Assembly: GCA_020847315.1 (NCBI GenBank) | Contig: JADLCF010000199.1 | Span: 1 to 34,585 of the forward strand | DNA: 34,585 nt | Direction: 5' to 3' | Source of the DNA: Bryobacterales bacterium | GTDB lineage: Bacteria > Acidobacteriota > Terriglobia > Bryobacterales > Bryobacteraceae | Part shown: positions 14,947 through 23,041 of the stretch, piece by piece | How positions within the stretch are numbered: the first letter of the stretch is position 1 | How the letters are laid out: each line of letters begins with the position of its first letter | Made by a program: the position numbers and the translations under genes | Notes under the pieces: model-generated | Databases searched by the model: none | What the model was told of the DNA's origin: nothing | The model's input: the letters and a program-made list of their open reading frames with translations, nothing else

Positions 14947-15297
14947 ATGTCCTCCTCCGCGCGCAGCTTCTCTTGTCTCGACCCATTTGGAACTACCTGG
15001 GAAGTGGTGTTCCTGTGGCATCAGGTGGGCATCACGATCCGCCACGCGGATACCATCGACTGTAAATTCCATTTTTCCAGCCCAGACGAAGAAATTGAGA
15101 AGGTCGTGGCGTTGCCCCACCTGGCGCTGAAGGAGTTCGCACAGGCGGAGGGCCGGACGATCACTGACGCGTGGATAATTCGGCTGGCATCGGCGCACAT
15201 CCGCTACATGATTGAATCCGGGGAAGATATGGATAAGACCCTGGTGACGATCGGGATGGAAGAGCTGCGTCGCAGCCAGGCAGCGGTAGCCGGTTAG
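14947..15297 (+). CDS. Hypothetical protein, 116 residues
   Basis: I do not recognise this small soluble protein. It starts with an aromatic-rich strand region ('WEVVFLWHQVGITIRHADTIDCKFHF') and continues with helical, acidic segments ('ALKEFAQAEGRTITDAWIIRLASAHIRYMI') and an acidic/amphipathic C-terminal helix. There is no signal peptide or membrane segment. I prefer ATG 14947, eight bases after AGGA, although ATG 14938 is in frame. It lies 69 bases after folE on the same strand, so it may belong to the pterin operon. Confidence 0.62.
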   Translation: MSSSARSFSCLDPFGTTWEVVFLWHQVGITIRHADTIDCKFHFSSPDEEIEKVVALPHLALKEFAQAEGRTITDAWIIRLASAHIRYMIESGEDMDKTLVTIGMEELRRSQAAVAG

Positions 15298-15347
15298 CGG
15301 CGTCACCAGGAATCCTCAGCACATTCGGCCTAAGATAGTGCTAGCTA

Positions 15348-16127
15348 ATGCCGGAGCCACCCCGATCGCAAGTTGAAGAGGAACTCGGCGGACGTCCGTT
15401 TGCGTTCTACCCACCCGTGCGGAATGTGGAGTATAACGAGTGGCGTTTTCTGCAGGCAACCTGGGCGGAAATTCTGGTTGAGAATGCCAAAGCCGGCATC
15501 GAGGTTTGGATTCCGCGGCGTCATTTCGGCGCAATCTCCTCCGTGGATCAACCGATGCCCATCGTCGGCTTGACGAAGGAGTTGGAGTATCGGGCGGGAA
15601 CCGTGCTTCCCTTCCGCACGAAAGTCCTGGAGATGCCGCAGGGGGCCCCGGGCCGCTCCGAGGCGGAAGGCGCGGCTAACGCGCAATCGTCGGCAGGGAA
15701 AAGAACGGGAAGCGGCCCGCGGAATGAAGGCAGCGTGGCGAAATTGATCGGCGTGATGCTGGTTGTTGCGCTGCTGGCGGTATTCTCGACGGTGGCGGTC
15801 TACCGTGGTGGCAGCCTGTTCCAAAGCCGTGCGCTCCAGAGCACCAAGGACCAGGATTATCTCTCCCTGAGCGGCCAGGACGATTATGCCGCCGTTGTGC
15901 GCCGTCTGGGAACGCCTGCCGCGGACCGATGGAATACACGCTCAAAAGAAGTTGTTTTTCGGGTTCTTGAGTATCCGGATCGGGCGTATTCGGTGATTCT
16001 GTTCGGAGCCGACCAGCACTCCGCCCGATATATCGGGACGATGGATCGAAATTGGCGCCCCATCCACAGCGTTTCCGGACGTGGCACTGACTATTCCGCA
16101 ATGTTGCGGACCCTCCCCAGGTTTTAG
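15348..16127 (+). CDS. Hypothetical protein with one transmembrane helix
   Basis: This 259-residue protein has no function I can name. The N-terminal cytoplasmic part (~1-95) contains 'FAFYPPVRNVEYNEWRF' and 'GIEVWIPRRHFG'. A low-complexity linker rich in Gly, Ala, Ser and charged residues follows (~98-127), then one transmembrane helix (~130-150). The C-terminal extracytoplasmic domain (~155-259) has 'YAAVVRRLGTPAADRW' and 'RYIGTMDRNWRPIHSV', a pattern seen in small periplasmic sensor-like or lipocalin-like domains. The ATG at 15348 has no clear ribosome site. It is followed by the aldolase gene 114 bases later. Confidence 0.72.
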   Translation: MPEPPRSQVEEELGGRPFAFYPPVRNVEYNEWRFLQATWAEILVENAKAGIEVWIPRRHFGAISSVDQPMPIVGLTKELEYRAGTVLPFRTKVLEMPQGAPGRSEAEGAANAQSSAGKRTGSGPRNEGSVAKLIGVMLVVALLAVFSTVAVYRGGSLFQSRALQSTKDQDYLSLSGQDDYAAVVRRLGTPAADRWNTRSKEVVFRVLEYPDRAYSVILFGADQHSARYIGTMDRNWRPIHSVSGRGTDYSAMLRTLPRF

Positions 16128-16241
16128 GGACGGCCTTCCGGCGCATCGTGAGAGACTGCATCGTTGGCGAAGCAGCGCCGCTCCGGTTATGATCGATCAG
16201 GCAGGTATGATCGCGCGCCGCCCGGCGCCGGCAAAACGGGA

Positions 16242-17102
16242 ATGACAAACTACGCGCGGATGCACCGACTTTTCGCGGCGGATGGCCGCTGCCTGAACGT
16301 GGCGCTGGACCACGGTATCTTTCACGAACCGGCGTTTCTGGCGGGGATTGAGGATATCGCGAAAGCCATCGGAACCGTGGTAAAGGCACAACCGGATGCG
16401 CTGCAGTTGGCGGCTGGCCCCGCGCGGATTCTGCAAAGCATTCCCGGCCCCGCCAAACCCGCGCTGGTGTTGCGCGCGGACACCACCAATCTCTATGCAG
16501 CCAGCCCGCAAAAATCGCTGTATACGGTCCTTCTCGAACGCTCCGTGGAGCATGCCGTCGTTCTGGATGCTGTTGCGGTGGTCGTGAACCTCGTGTTCAT
16601 CCCCGGTGAAACCGAACTGCACTCCGAGTGTATCCGGAGCATCGGGATCCTTCGCGCGGAGTGCGAACGAATGGCGATGCCGCTGATGGTGGAGCCGCTC
16701 GTATTGGAACCTTCTCTCGAAGGAGCGGGATTCCGGTCAAGCGGTTACAGTCGGACGATTACGGTATTGGTACGGCAGGCGGTGGAGTTGGGGGCGGACA
16801 TCGTCAAGACCGATGCGTGCGACCCCGCGAAAGAATTCGGGCGAATCGTCGAGGCTTCCGGAGGTAAACCGCTGCTGGTGCGGGGCGGGACGCGAAAGGC
16901 GCTGCCCGAACTGCTTCGGCAAACCGAGGAGCTGCTGCAACTGGGCGCCCGCGGCCTTGTCTTCGGAAGAAACATCATTCAACAAAAGGAACCGGAACGT
17001 GTCACCGCGGCTTTGATGGCAATGGTGCATGATGGAGCAGCAGCCGAAGACGCCATTCGATTCCTGGACTCTGAACCGCGCAAGGGTCCGCGCAAGGTTT
17101 AG
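16242..17102 (+). CDS. Class I aldolase, DhnA/LsrF-type (DeoC/LacD superfamily)
   Basis: This 286-residue TIM-barrel aldolase belongs to the DhnA group, which includes archaeal-type fructose-bisphosphate aldolase and LsrF. The 'NVALDHGIF' strand carries the conserved Asp-His. 'ADIVKTDACD' carries the probable Schiff-base Lys, and 'KPLLVRGGTRK' with 'GLVFGRNIIQ' forms the phosphate-binding end. It should cleave or form a sugar phosphate by a lysine Schiff-base mechanism. I chose ATG 16242 because the extra residues of the longer frame (TTG 16164) are basic and non-conserved. A PfkB-like gene begins 46 bases after the stop, so the pair may act in sequence on one sugar. The substrate is unknown. 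Confidence 0.8.
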   Translation: MTNYARMHRLFAADGRCLNVALDHGIFHEPAFLAGIEDIAKAIGTVVKAQPDALQLAAGPARILQSIPGPAKPALVLRADTTNLYAASPQKSLYTVLLERSVEHAVVLDAVAVVVNLVFIPGETELHSECIRSIGILRAECERMAMPLMVEPLVLEPSLEGAGFRSSGYSRTITVLVRQAVELGADIVKTDACDPAKEFGRIVEASGGKPLLVRGGTRKALPELLRQTEELLQLGARGLVFGRNIIQQKEPERVTAALMAMVHDGAAAEDAIRFLDSEPRKGPRKV

Positions 17103-17148
17103 CAACGGAAGCAGGCGGAACAGCCCGCGCAGATAAGGAATCGTCCGC

Positions 17149-18324
17149 ATGAAATCGGCAAGCATTGCCATCTCCGGTTTCACCACGGTCCTCCTGCTGC
17201 CTGGCGCGGATGCACGGGCGGCCGATTTGCCGGGCACGGACGCCGAGGCTTTACCGGCGGCGATAACGTGCTCCGCGATGGTTGCGGGCCCTGGGGTCGC
17301 CATGCTGGCAGGGATGCTGGCGCGGCTGGGCGTTCCATGCGCAGCTCAATTGGAGAGCGGCGTGGACGCGGAAGGCCTCTGGCTGCGGAAGGTTATCGAA
17401 TCCAGTTTTCCAAACTTGAGCGCACACTGGCGCCCGGCTCCTTCGGGACACACGGCTCGAATGGTGGCTACAAGCGACTTCGATAGCCATCTGGAATCCA
17501 CATCGTCCTTCAGCGGAAGCGATTTCTGTTTTGAAGATTTGCCTACCCGGCAGCCGGCCTCCCGCGCGCTTGGCGTGTGGTGCTATCCCGCTGCGGGAAT
17601 CGGAAACTCGTCCGCTAGAGAAGACGCATTCGCACTGCGGATGGCGGCGGCGCGAGAACGGGGAACGACGCAGGTGCTCCTACTGGGTGCGCCATTAGCG
17701 CAGCGGGAGCACGGGGGCGCCTGGCAGAGTTGGTTGCGCCCGTTACTGGCCTGCGCCGACGTGCTTTGCGCGCGAGCGGATACATTGCTGGAGACGCTCG
17801 ATCCCGTGGCGGCGGCGGAACTCTCTCGAGCGGGAAAGCTCCGCGATCTCCCTTCCTGGCTGACGGGTGGCATTCTCCATGACATGTCCGGGTACTTGCT
17901 GGATTGCGGTGTTGGGTTGACCGTTCTGAGCCTTGCGGGGCACGGCGTCTACTTGCGCAGCAACAGGGACAGCAGCCAATTGGCATTCACGCGAAAATTC
18001 GCGCCGGACGACCGGTTCGCCGCGCATCTCGCCGAGTGGACGGAGCGCGACATTCTCATCCCGCCGTTTCAGATCGACGCAAGGAACCGCTATGCCTCCG
18101 CGGATGCGCTTTGCGCCGGAGTTGTAACCTCTCTTGTTCGAGGGCTCATCCCTGAAGAAGCTATCCGGATGACTGCGGCAGTGATGGGATTTGCGGCGGA
18201 ATCCGCCGATGCCGTGGAATCGATGCCATCTTGGGACGTGGCGCGGGCGAGAGTGGACGGTGGGTGGGCGCAAGGGCGCTGCGGGATCGACCTGAGTGGA
18301 TGGAGCGACAGCCAAGAAGGCTGA
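17149..18324 (+). CDS. PfkB/ribokinase-like protein with altered active-site motif
   Basis: These 391 residues resemble the PfkB sugar-kinase fold. The N-terminal part has 'VAMLAGMLARLGVPCAAQLESGVDAEG' in the place of the usual substrate-domain motif. The C-terminal part has 'GYLLDCGVGLTVLSLAGHGVYLR', then 'YASADALCAGVVTSLVRGL', followed by the family's helical end ('EEAIRMTAAVMGFAAESADAV'). The signature GAGD, which forms the anion hole with the catalytic Asp, reads A-S-A-D here. The Asp is kept but both Gly are lost, and the N-terminal di-glycine is also not visible. It may be a divergent kinase or a non-catalytic relative. AAGGAA eight bases upstream supports ATG 17149. It directly follows the aldolase gene and converges on the E1-like gene with an 8-base gap. 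Confidence 0.62.
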   Translation: MKSASIAISGFTTVLLLPGADARAADLPGTDAEALPAAITCSAMVAGPGVAMLAGMLARLGVPCAAQLESGVDAEGLWLRKVIESSFPNLSAHWRPAPSGHTARMVATSDFDSHLESTSSFSGSDFCFEDLPTRQPASRALGVWCYPAAGIGNSSAREDAFALRMAAARERGTTQVLLLGAPLAQREHGGAWQSWLRPLLACADVLCARADTLLETLDPVAAAELSRAGKLRDLPSWLTGGILHDMSGYLLDCGVGLTVLSLAGHGVYLRSNRDSSQLAFTRKFAPDDRFAAHLAEWTERDILIPPFQIDARNRYASADALCAGVVTSLVRGLIPEEAIRMTAAVMGFAAESADAVESMPSWDVARARVDGGWAQGRCGIDLSGWSDSQEG

Positions 18325-18332
18325 GAATGGCT

Positions 18333-19355
18333 CTACGCGCCGACGTACTGTGCATACAGACTGCGAGCGACGCCGATATCCTGGGTGCCTTTGATGATGG
18401 CGCGGCCATCGGGAAACACCGTGATCTCATACTTCGGAAGCGATAGGCGCAGTGCAAATTCATTGGCGCGGACCGCGCCAACCTTCTTAAGGCGCGATTG
18501 CAACTCCTCGAGATTGACGGGCCGCATGCGCTCGTGAATTTGTACGGCATTGCGGCCGCAAAGGCTGATGGGGGCGCGCCGTTGGCCATTGAGAAACGGG
18601 AACTCACGCCGGTCACAGGTGGGGCAGCCGACGCTGGGTCCCGGCATCCGGATCTGGCGAGTTTCTCCGCTCCAGACGTCGAAATGGGTGATCCTCGCGG
18701 ACTCGGCTCCCGCATAACCAAGCAGGATGCGATACGCCAGTGAGACTTGCCATGCGGCAACCATCGCGGTGATTGTATTGATCACTCCATCCGTTTCACA
18801 CGTGGGCTGGGAACCGGCGGGTGGCGCAGGGTAAAGACAACGGAAACAGGCAGTCGTCCCCGGCAAAATGGGCATCGCAATTCCATAACTGCCCACCGCT
18901 CCACCGTATACCCAGGGAAGGGATTCTCTCACGGCGAAATCGTTCACCAGATAGCGCGTTTCGAAATTATCCGTGCCGTCGAGGATCAGGTCTGCCTCGG
19001 CCAAGTGTTCTTCCACATTGCTTGCCGTGAGGTCGTCCACCACGGATTGGACATCCACGGCGTGGTTAACACGAGCAATTTCCTGCTTGGCGGCCACGGC
19101 TTTTGGCAAAACGAGTTGCGCGTTCGCTTCGTCATAAAGCCATTGGCGCTGAAGGTTGCTCAACTCGACATAGTCACGGTCAATCAGGCGCAAGCGGCCG
19201 ACGCCGGCACGGGCCAGCGCGGATGCATGGAAGGTTCCCAGTGCGCCACAGCCAACGATTGCCACCGTCGCGGCCGAGAGTTTTTGCTGCCCTTCCTCGC
19301 CCCACTCACGGAAACGCACCTGGCGGGAGTAGCGATCCCCCGTATCCGTATCCAT
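18333..19355 (-). CDS. ThiF/MoeB/HesA-type E1 adenylyltransferase with C-terminal extension
   Basis: This 340-residue E1-like enzyme would adenylate the C-terminus of a small ubiquitin-like sulphur carrier (ThiS or MoaD type). It has the start 'YSRQVRFREWGEEGQQKL', nucleotide-binding 'IVGCGALGTF', 'LIDRDYVELSNLQRQ', 'DGTDNFETRYLVND', two zinc Cys pairs ('CFRCLY', 'CPTC') and a probable catalytic Cys in 'PTCETDGVINT'. A ~75-residue C-terminal domain starts at 'LCGRNAVQI' and ends 'ITVFPDGRAIIKG...ARSLYAQYVG'. This extension occurs in a subset of ThiF-type proteins in place of a rhodanese domain. No carrier protein or thiamin/molybdopterin gene is in view, so the pathway stays open. The gene diverges from the Omp85 operon. 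Confidence 0.88.
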   Translation of the reverse strand: MDTDTGDRYSRQVRFREWGEEGQQKLSAATVAIVGCGALGTFHASALARAGVGRLRLIDRDYVELSNLQRQWLYDEANAQLVLPKAVAAKQEIARVNHAVDVQSVVDDLTASNVEEHLAEADLILDGTDNFETRYLVNDFAVRESLPWVYGGAVGSYGIAMPILPGTTACFRCLYPAPPAGSQPTCETDGVINTITAMVAAWQVSLAYRILLGYAGAESARITHFDVWSGETRQIRMPGPSVGCPTCDRREFPFLNGQRRAPISLCGRNAVQIHERMRPVNLEELQSRLKKVGAVRANEFALRLSLPKYEITVFPDGRAIIKGTQDIGVARSLYAQYVGA

Positions 19356-19406
19356 ATGTTTTATCGTAACAACCGCGTACTATCATCGTTCATAGTGACC
19401 GTTGCC

Positions 19407-22394
19407 ATGCAACGCTGGGCTTGGCCAGCACTCCGCTCATCCATGGGAATCCGTCTGGCGCTGGTTGTCGCTCTGTTCGTGGCTTCGCAAGTTGTCCTCG
19501 GCGCTCCGTCGGATTTCTATGGCCGGCCGGTGGAGGAGATCGTTCTGGCGCCCCGCAGGCAGCCACTTCCCGTTGACAACATGGTGGAACTGATCGGGAT
19601 CGCGCCCTCGACTCCGCTCAGCGCCGAACTGGTGCAAGGCCTGATTGAACGGTTGTATCGCAGCGGGAGATTCGAGCAAATCCTGGTGGAAGCGGCACTG
19701 CTCGATAGCGGGGGAGTTCAACTGCGCATCGTAACCGAGCATCGCTGGTTTATAGGCAACGTGCATGTGGAGGGTGTGAATGCCCCGCCAAACCCCGGTG
19801 AATTGCGAAATGCCACCAAGCTCACGCTAGGCGGTGAGTTCACCCAGCGTCAGCAGGATGCGGCGGTGGAATCCCTCGAAACCGTGTTGGAGAAGAACGG
19901 TTACTACGGCTCTGAGATTCTCCCGGTTCACGAATATTTCGACCAGACGCAGCAGGTGAACATCACGTTCTACGTACGCACGGACGAGCGCGCGAAATAC
20001 GATACACCGGTGTTCGTCAGCGACGCGGAGCTTAACATCAACAAACTGGTGAACGTCTCGAACTGGGAACGATGGTGGGGTCTTTTCGGCTGGAAGGGCG
20101 TGACGGAGAGCCGCACCCAAGCGGGCATCAGCAATATCCGGCGCTACTATCAGAAACAGAATTACCTCAAGGCAACCGTCCGCCTTCAAGACATCAACTA
20201 CTCGCCGGAGAAGAACCAAGTGAATCCGCGCGTGGAAGTGCAACCGGGTTCGAAAGTGAAAGTCCGCGTGGAGGGAGCGAAGCTTTCCGGCGGGAAGCGT
20301 AGAGAGTTGATCCCAATCTTTGAGGAGCAATCCATTGACCGGGATCTGCTGGTGGAGGGCTCGCACAACCTGGAGGAGTATTTCGAGACGCGGGGCTACT
20401 TCAATGCGGACATTACCTTCGACAACGAGACCGCGGACGACGGCACGCAGGAAGTGGTGTATCACATCGATCCGGGGCCGCGGAAGCGGCTTGTGGACAT
20501 TCAGGTGGAAGGCAACACGTTCTTTTCAAGGCAGGACATTCTCGAACGGCTCTATGTCTTGCCGGCCTCGCTGCAGTTCCGTCGAGGCCGGTTGAGCGAA
20601 GGCTATTTGCGGGAAGATGTCGCCACCATCAAGAATCTCTATCTTACAAACGGATTCCGGGACATCGATGTCGATTATACGATCAAGGACAATTTCGGCG
20701 GCAAAGAGGATCAGATCGGCTTGACGTTCCACATTGACGAGGGACCGCAGGTCTTTGTCGGCAGCTTGAAGATCAACGGAGTGAAGGAAGGGGAACGGAA
20801 GGACATCGAAACATTCCTTACCACTCTGGAGAGCCAGCCCTTCAGCGTGGTAAACGCCACCGCGGATCGGGACAATATCCTCGCGTACTTCTACAACCTC
20901 GGCTATCCCGACGCATCGTTCGACTTCAAGGTGCTCACGACGGATTCCGCGAATCTGGTGGACGTTGTCTACGAGGTGAATCGCGGAGAGCAGACCTTCG
21001 TTAGAGAAGTGCTGGTGAGCGGGTTGAACGTCACGGACCCGGAGCTTGTGTACAAGCGCATCGAACTTTACCAAGGACAGCCGTTGTCGCAGAATGCCAT
21101 GGTGGAGACGCAACGCCGGCTTTACGACTTGGGGATCTTCGCCAACGTTGCGATGGCCGTGCAGAATCCCAAGGGGGAAGAGAAATCCAAGTATGTCCTC
21201 TTTCAACTTGAGGAGTCGAAGAAGTACTCGGCGACGTTTGGATTCGGCGCGGAGCTCGGCCGGATTGGCGGCAGTTCACAGAACCTGCGCTCGGCGGGAG
21301 GGCAGGCGAATTTCAGCCCCCGGGTTCAGTTTGAAATTACTCGTTTGAACGTAATGGGAATCGCGCACAGCCTTAGCCTGCGCACTCGTGTTTCCGCCAT
21401 TCAGCAACGGGTGCTCGTGAACTATCTTGCTCCACAATTTCGCAGCAATGAGAATCTCAATCTCGCGATCACCGCGGTCGGCGATCAATCCCGCGATGTG
21501 CGAACCTACACCTCCAGGCGATTTGAAGGCTCCGTGCAGCTTGGGCAGCGCGTGAATCTCGCCCGCAACATTCTCTATCGTGTCTCATGGAGGCAGACGG
21601 GGATCGACGAGAACACCCTGCAAGTGCAGCCGAGCCTCATTCCCGTGCTGGCACAACCAGCCAAGGTCGGAATCATTTCTGCGACGCTCATTGAGGACAA
21701 GCGCGATAATCCCACGGATTCCACGCGCGGCGTTTACACCAGCTTGGACTTCGGGCTGGCTTCCAAGGTATTGCTCTCGGGCTCCGACTTCGGACGATTT
21801 CTGGGCCGGAACTCCACCTACCACCGGTTGAACTCAAAGCTGATCCTCGCCCGCACCACCACATTCGGCCTGCTTGAACCCACGACGAGCCGTTATCGCG
21901 ACAAGACCGGCTTCAATATCCCGCTTCCCGAGCGTTTCTTCGCGGGGGGCGCCGCCTCCCACAGGGGTTTTCCCGAGAATCAGGCGGGCCCGCGCGATCT
22001 GGTGACCGGCTTCCCCATTGGCGGAGAAACGGTGTTTGTGAACGGCGTGGAGCTGCGCTTTCCTCTCATTGGAGAGAATCTGGGTGGCGTCCTCTTTCAC
22101 GATGCGGGCAATGTTTACCGGTCCATGAGCGATTTCAGCTTCCGCGTAAAGCAGAAGAACGTGGAAGACTTCAATTACATGGTTCACGCCGTCGGATTCG
22201 GCATCCGCTACCAGACCCCCATCGGGCCATTTCGCGTGGATATCGCCTATGCGTTGAACCCGACGGACTTCGTTGGCTTCCGAGGGACCCGGGAAGAGTT
22301 GATCGACTTGTCTCTTCCTGAGTTGCTTGCCCGGCGGGAGCGCCAATCCCTGGGACATTTCCAGTTCCATTTTTCACTGGGGCAGAGTTTCTGA
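19407..22394 (+). CDS. Omp85-family outer-membrane assembly protein (BamA/TamA type) with seven POTRA-like repeats
   Basis: This ~995-residue precursor has a signal peptide ending near 'VVLGAPS'. ATG 19443 is an alternative start; neither start has a clear ribosome site. The periplasmic part (~residues 42-604) divides into seven POTRA-like units, each closing with a beta-strand pair and opening the next with a pattern like 'xxVxVEGN'. Boundaries are near 'FIGNVHVEGV', 'TPVFVSDAEL', 'KVRVEGAKL', 'VDIQVEGNTF', 'GSLKINGVK' and 'REVLVSGLN'. A ~390-residue 16-strand-type barrel follows ('SATFGFGAELG' onward), with the conserved loop-6 Arg-Gly-Phe ('HRGFPEN') and an aromatic C-terminus 'LGQSF'. It inserts beta-barrel proteins into the outer membrane. 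Whether this is the essential BamA or a TamA-like paralogue is undecided; the adjacent tamB favours a TAM-like role. The stop overlaps the next ATG (TGATG). Confidence 0.9.
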   Translation: MQRWAWPALRSSMGIRLALVVALFVASQVVLGAPSDFYGRPVEEIVLAPRRQPLPVDNMVELIGIAPSTPLSAELVQGLIERLYRSGRFEQILVEAALLDSGGVQLRIVTEHRWFIGNVHVEGVNAPPNPGELRNATKLTLGGEFTQRQQDAAVESLETVLEKNGYYGSEILPVHEYFDQTQQVNITFYVRTDERAKYDTPVFVSDAELNINKLVNVSNWERWWGLFGWKGVTESRTQAGISNIRRYYQKQNYLKATVRLQDINYSPEKNQVNPRVEVQPGSKVKVRVEGAKLSGGKRRELIPIFEEQSIDRDLLVEGSHNLEEYFETRGYFNADITFDNETADDGTQEVVYHIDPGPRKRLVDIQVEGNTFFSRQDILERLYVLPASLQFRRGRLSEGYLREDVATIKNLYLTNGFRDIDVDYTIKDNFGGKEDQIGLTFHIDEGPQVFVGSLKINGVKEGERKDIETFLTTLESQPFSVVNATADRDNILAYFYNLGYPDASFDFKVLTTDSANLVDVVYEVNRGEQTFVREVLVSGLNVTDPELVYKRIELYQGQPLSQNAMVETQRRLYDLGIFANVAMAVQNPKGEEKSKYVLFQLEESKKYSATFGFGAELGRIGGSSQNLRSAGGQANFSPRVQFEITRLNVMGIAHSLSLRTRVSAIQQRVLVNYLAPQFRSNENLNLAITAVGDQSRDVRTYTSRRFEGSVQLGQRVNLARNILYRVSWRQTGIDENTLQVQPSLIPVLAQPAKVGIISATLIEDKRDNPTDSTRGVYTSLDFGLASKVLLSGSDFGRFLGRNSTYHRLNSKLILARTTTFGLLEPTTSRYRDKTGFNIPLPERFFAGGAASHRGFPENQAGPRDLVTGFPIGGETVFVNGVELRFPLIGENLGGVLFHDAGNVYRSMSDFSFRVKQKNVEDFNYMVHAVGFGIRYQTPIGPFRVDIAYALNPTDFVGFRGTREELIDLSLPELLARRERQSLGHFQFHFSLGQSF

Positions 22395-23041
22395 TGCGGA
22401 GACGGCTCTTCCAATTCGCTCTCGTATTGCTGATCGCCTGGAGCCTCCATGGGGAACTGTTGGATCGCATTGCGATCACGGTCGGGCAGGACGTGATCAC
22501 CGAACAGCAGATCTACGAGCAACTGCGGATTGCCGCCTTCCTCAACGGATCGAAGCCCGAGTTTACTCAGGAGAAGCTGCGGGAAACGGCGGATCGCATG
22601 GTGCTGCAGCGCCTGGTGATGCAGGATATGAAAGCAAATGGTTATCCTCTACCGACGGATGAGGAAGTCGATGAAGCACTAAAGCAATCCCGGGAAGCCA
22701 ATTGGGGCTCGCGAGAAGCTTTCCTCAAGGCGGCCCGGGACGCTGGGTTACGGGAAGAGGCGCTGAAGGATTTTCTGAACAAGATGGTGGCCACGGTGAA
22801 ATACATCGACTTTCGGTTTCGTCCGGCCGTGCGCGTTTCCGACTCCGCGATCCTCGAGCGGTACCAAGCGAAGTACAACCCGCTCGATCCCGATGCGGGC
22901 GACCCGCCCGCATACGAAGACGTGAAGGACGAACTCGAAGCGGAGATCGTCGATGAGCGGTTGCAGGGCGTGATGGAGAGTTGGCTGGAAGACGCGAGAA
23001 CTCGCGCCGGTGTTCGATATATTCCGGAGGTGATCCCATGA
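22394..23041 (+). CDS. SurA N-domain-like periplasmic chaperone without PPIase domain
   Basis: This 215-residue secreted protein has a signal peptide (~1-20, 'MRRRLFQFALVLLIAWSLHG'). The next segment, 'LLDRIAITVGQDVITEQQI', matches the start of SurA/PpiD-type chaperone domains, and a helical body follows (~45-130). A C-terminal helix (~175-205, 'VKDELEAEIVDERLQGVMESWLEDAR') corresponds to the helix that closes the SurA core. No parvulin PPIase domain is present; only a linker with 'NPLDPDAGDPPA' lies between. It probably holds unfolded outer-membrane proteins for the Omp85 protein encoded just upstream. Its start overlaps that gene's stop and its own stop overlaps the tamB start (ATGA), so it is translationally tied to both. 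Confidence 0.82.
   Translation: MRRRLFQFALVLLIAWSLHGELLDRIAITVGQDVITEQQIYEQLRIAAFLNGSKPEFTQEKLRETADRMVLQRLVMQDMKANGYPLPTDEEVDEALKQSREANWGSREAFLKAARDAGLREEALKDFLNKMVATVKYIDFRFRPAVRVSDSAILERYQAKYNPLDPDAGDPPAYEDVKDELEAEIVDERLQGVMESWLEDARTRAGVRYIPEVIP

Noticed and set aside
18747-19406. Upstream 220-residue extension of the Omp85 gene
   Set aside because: It is antisense to the ThiF/MoeB-type gene and would place the signal peptide in the middle of the protein.
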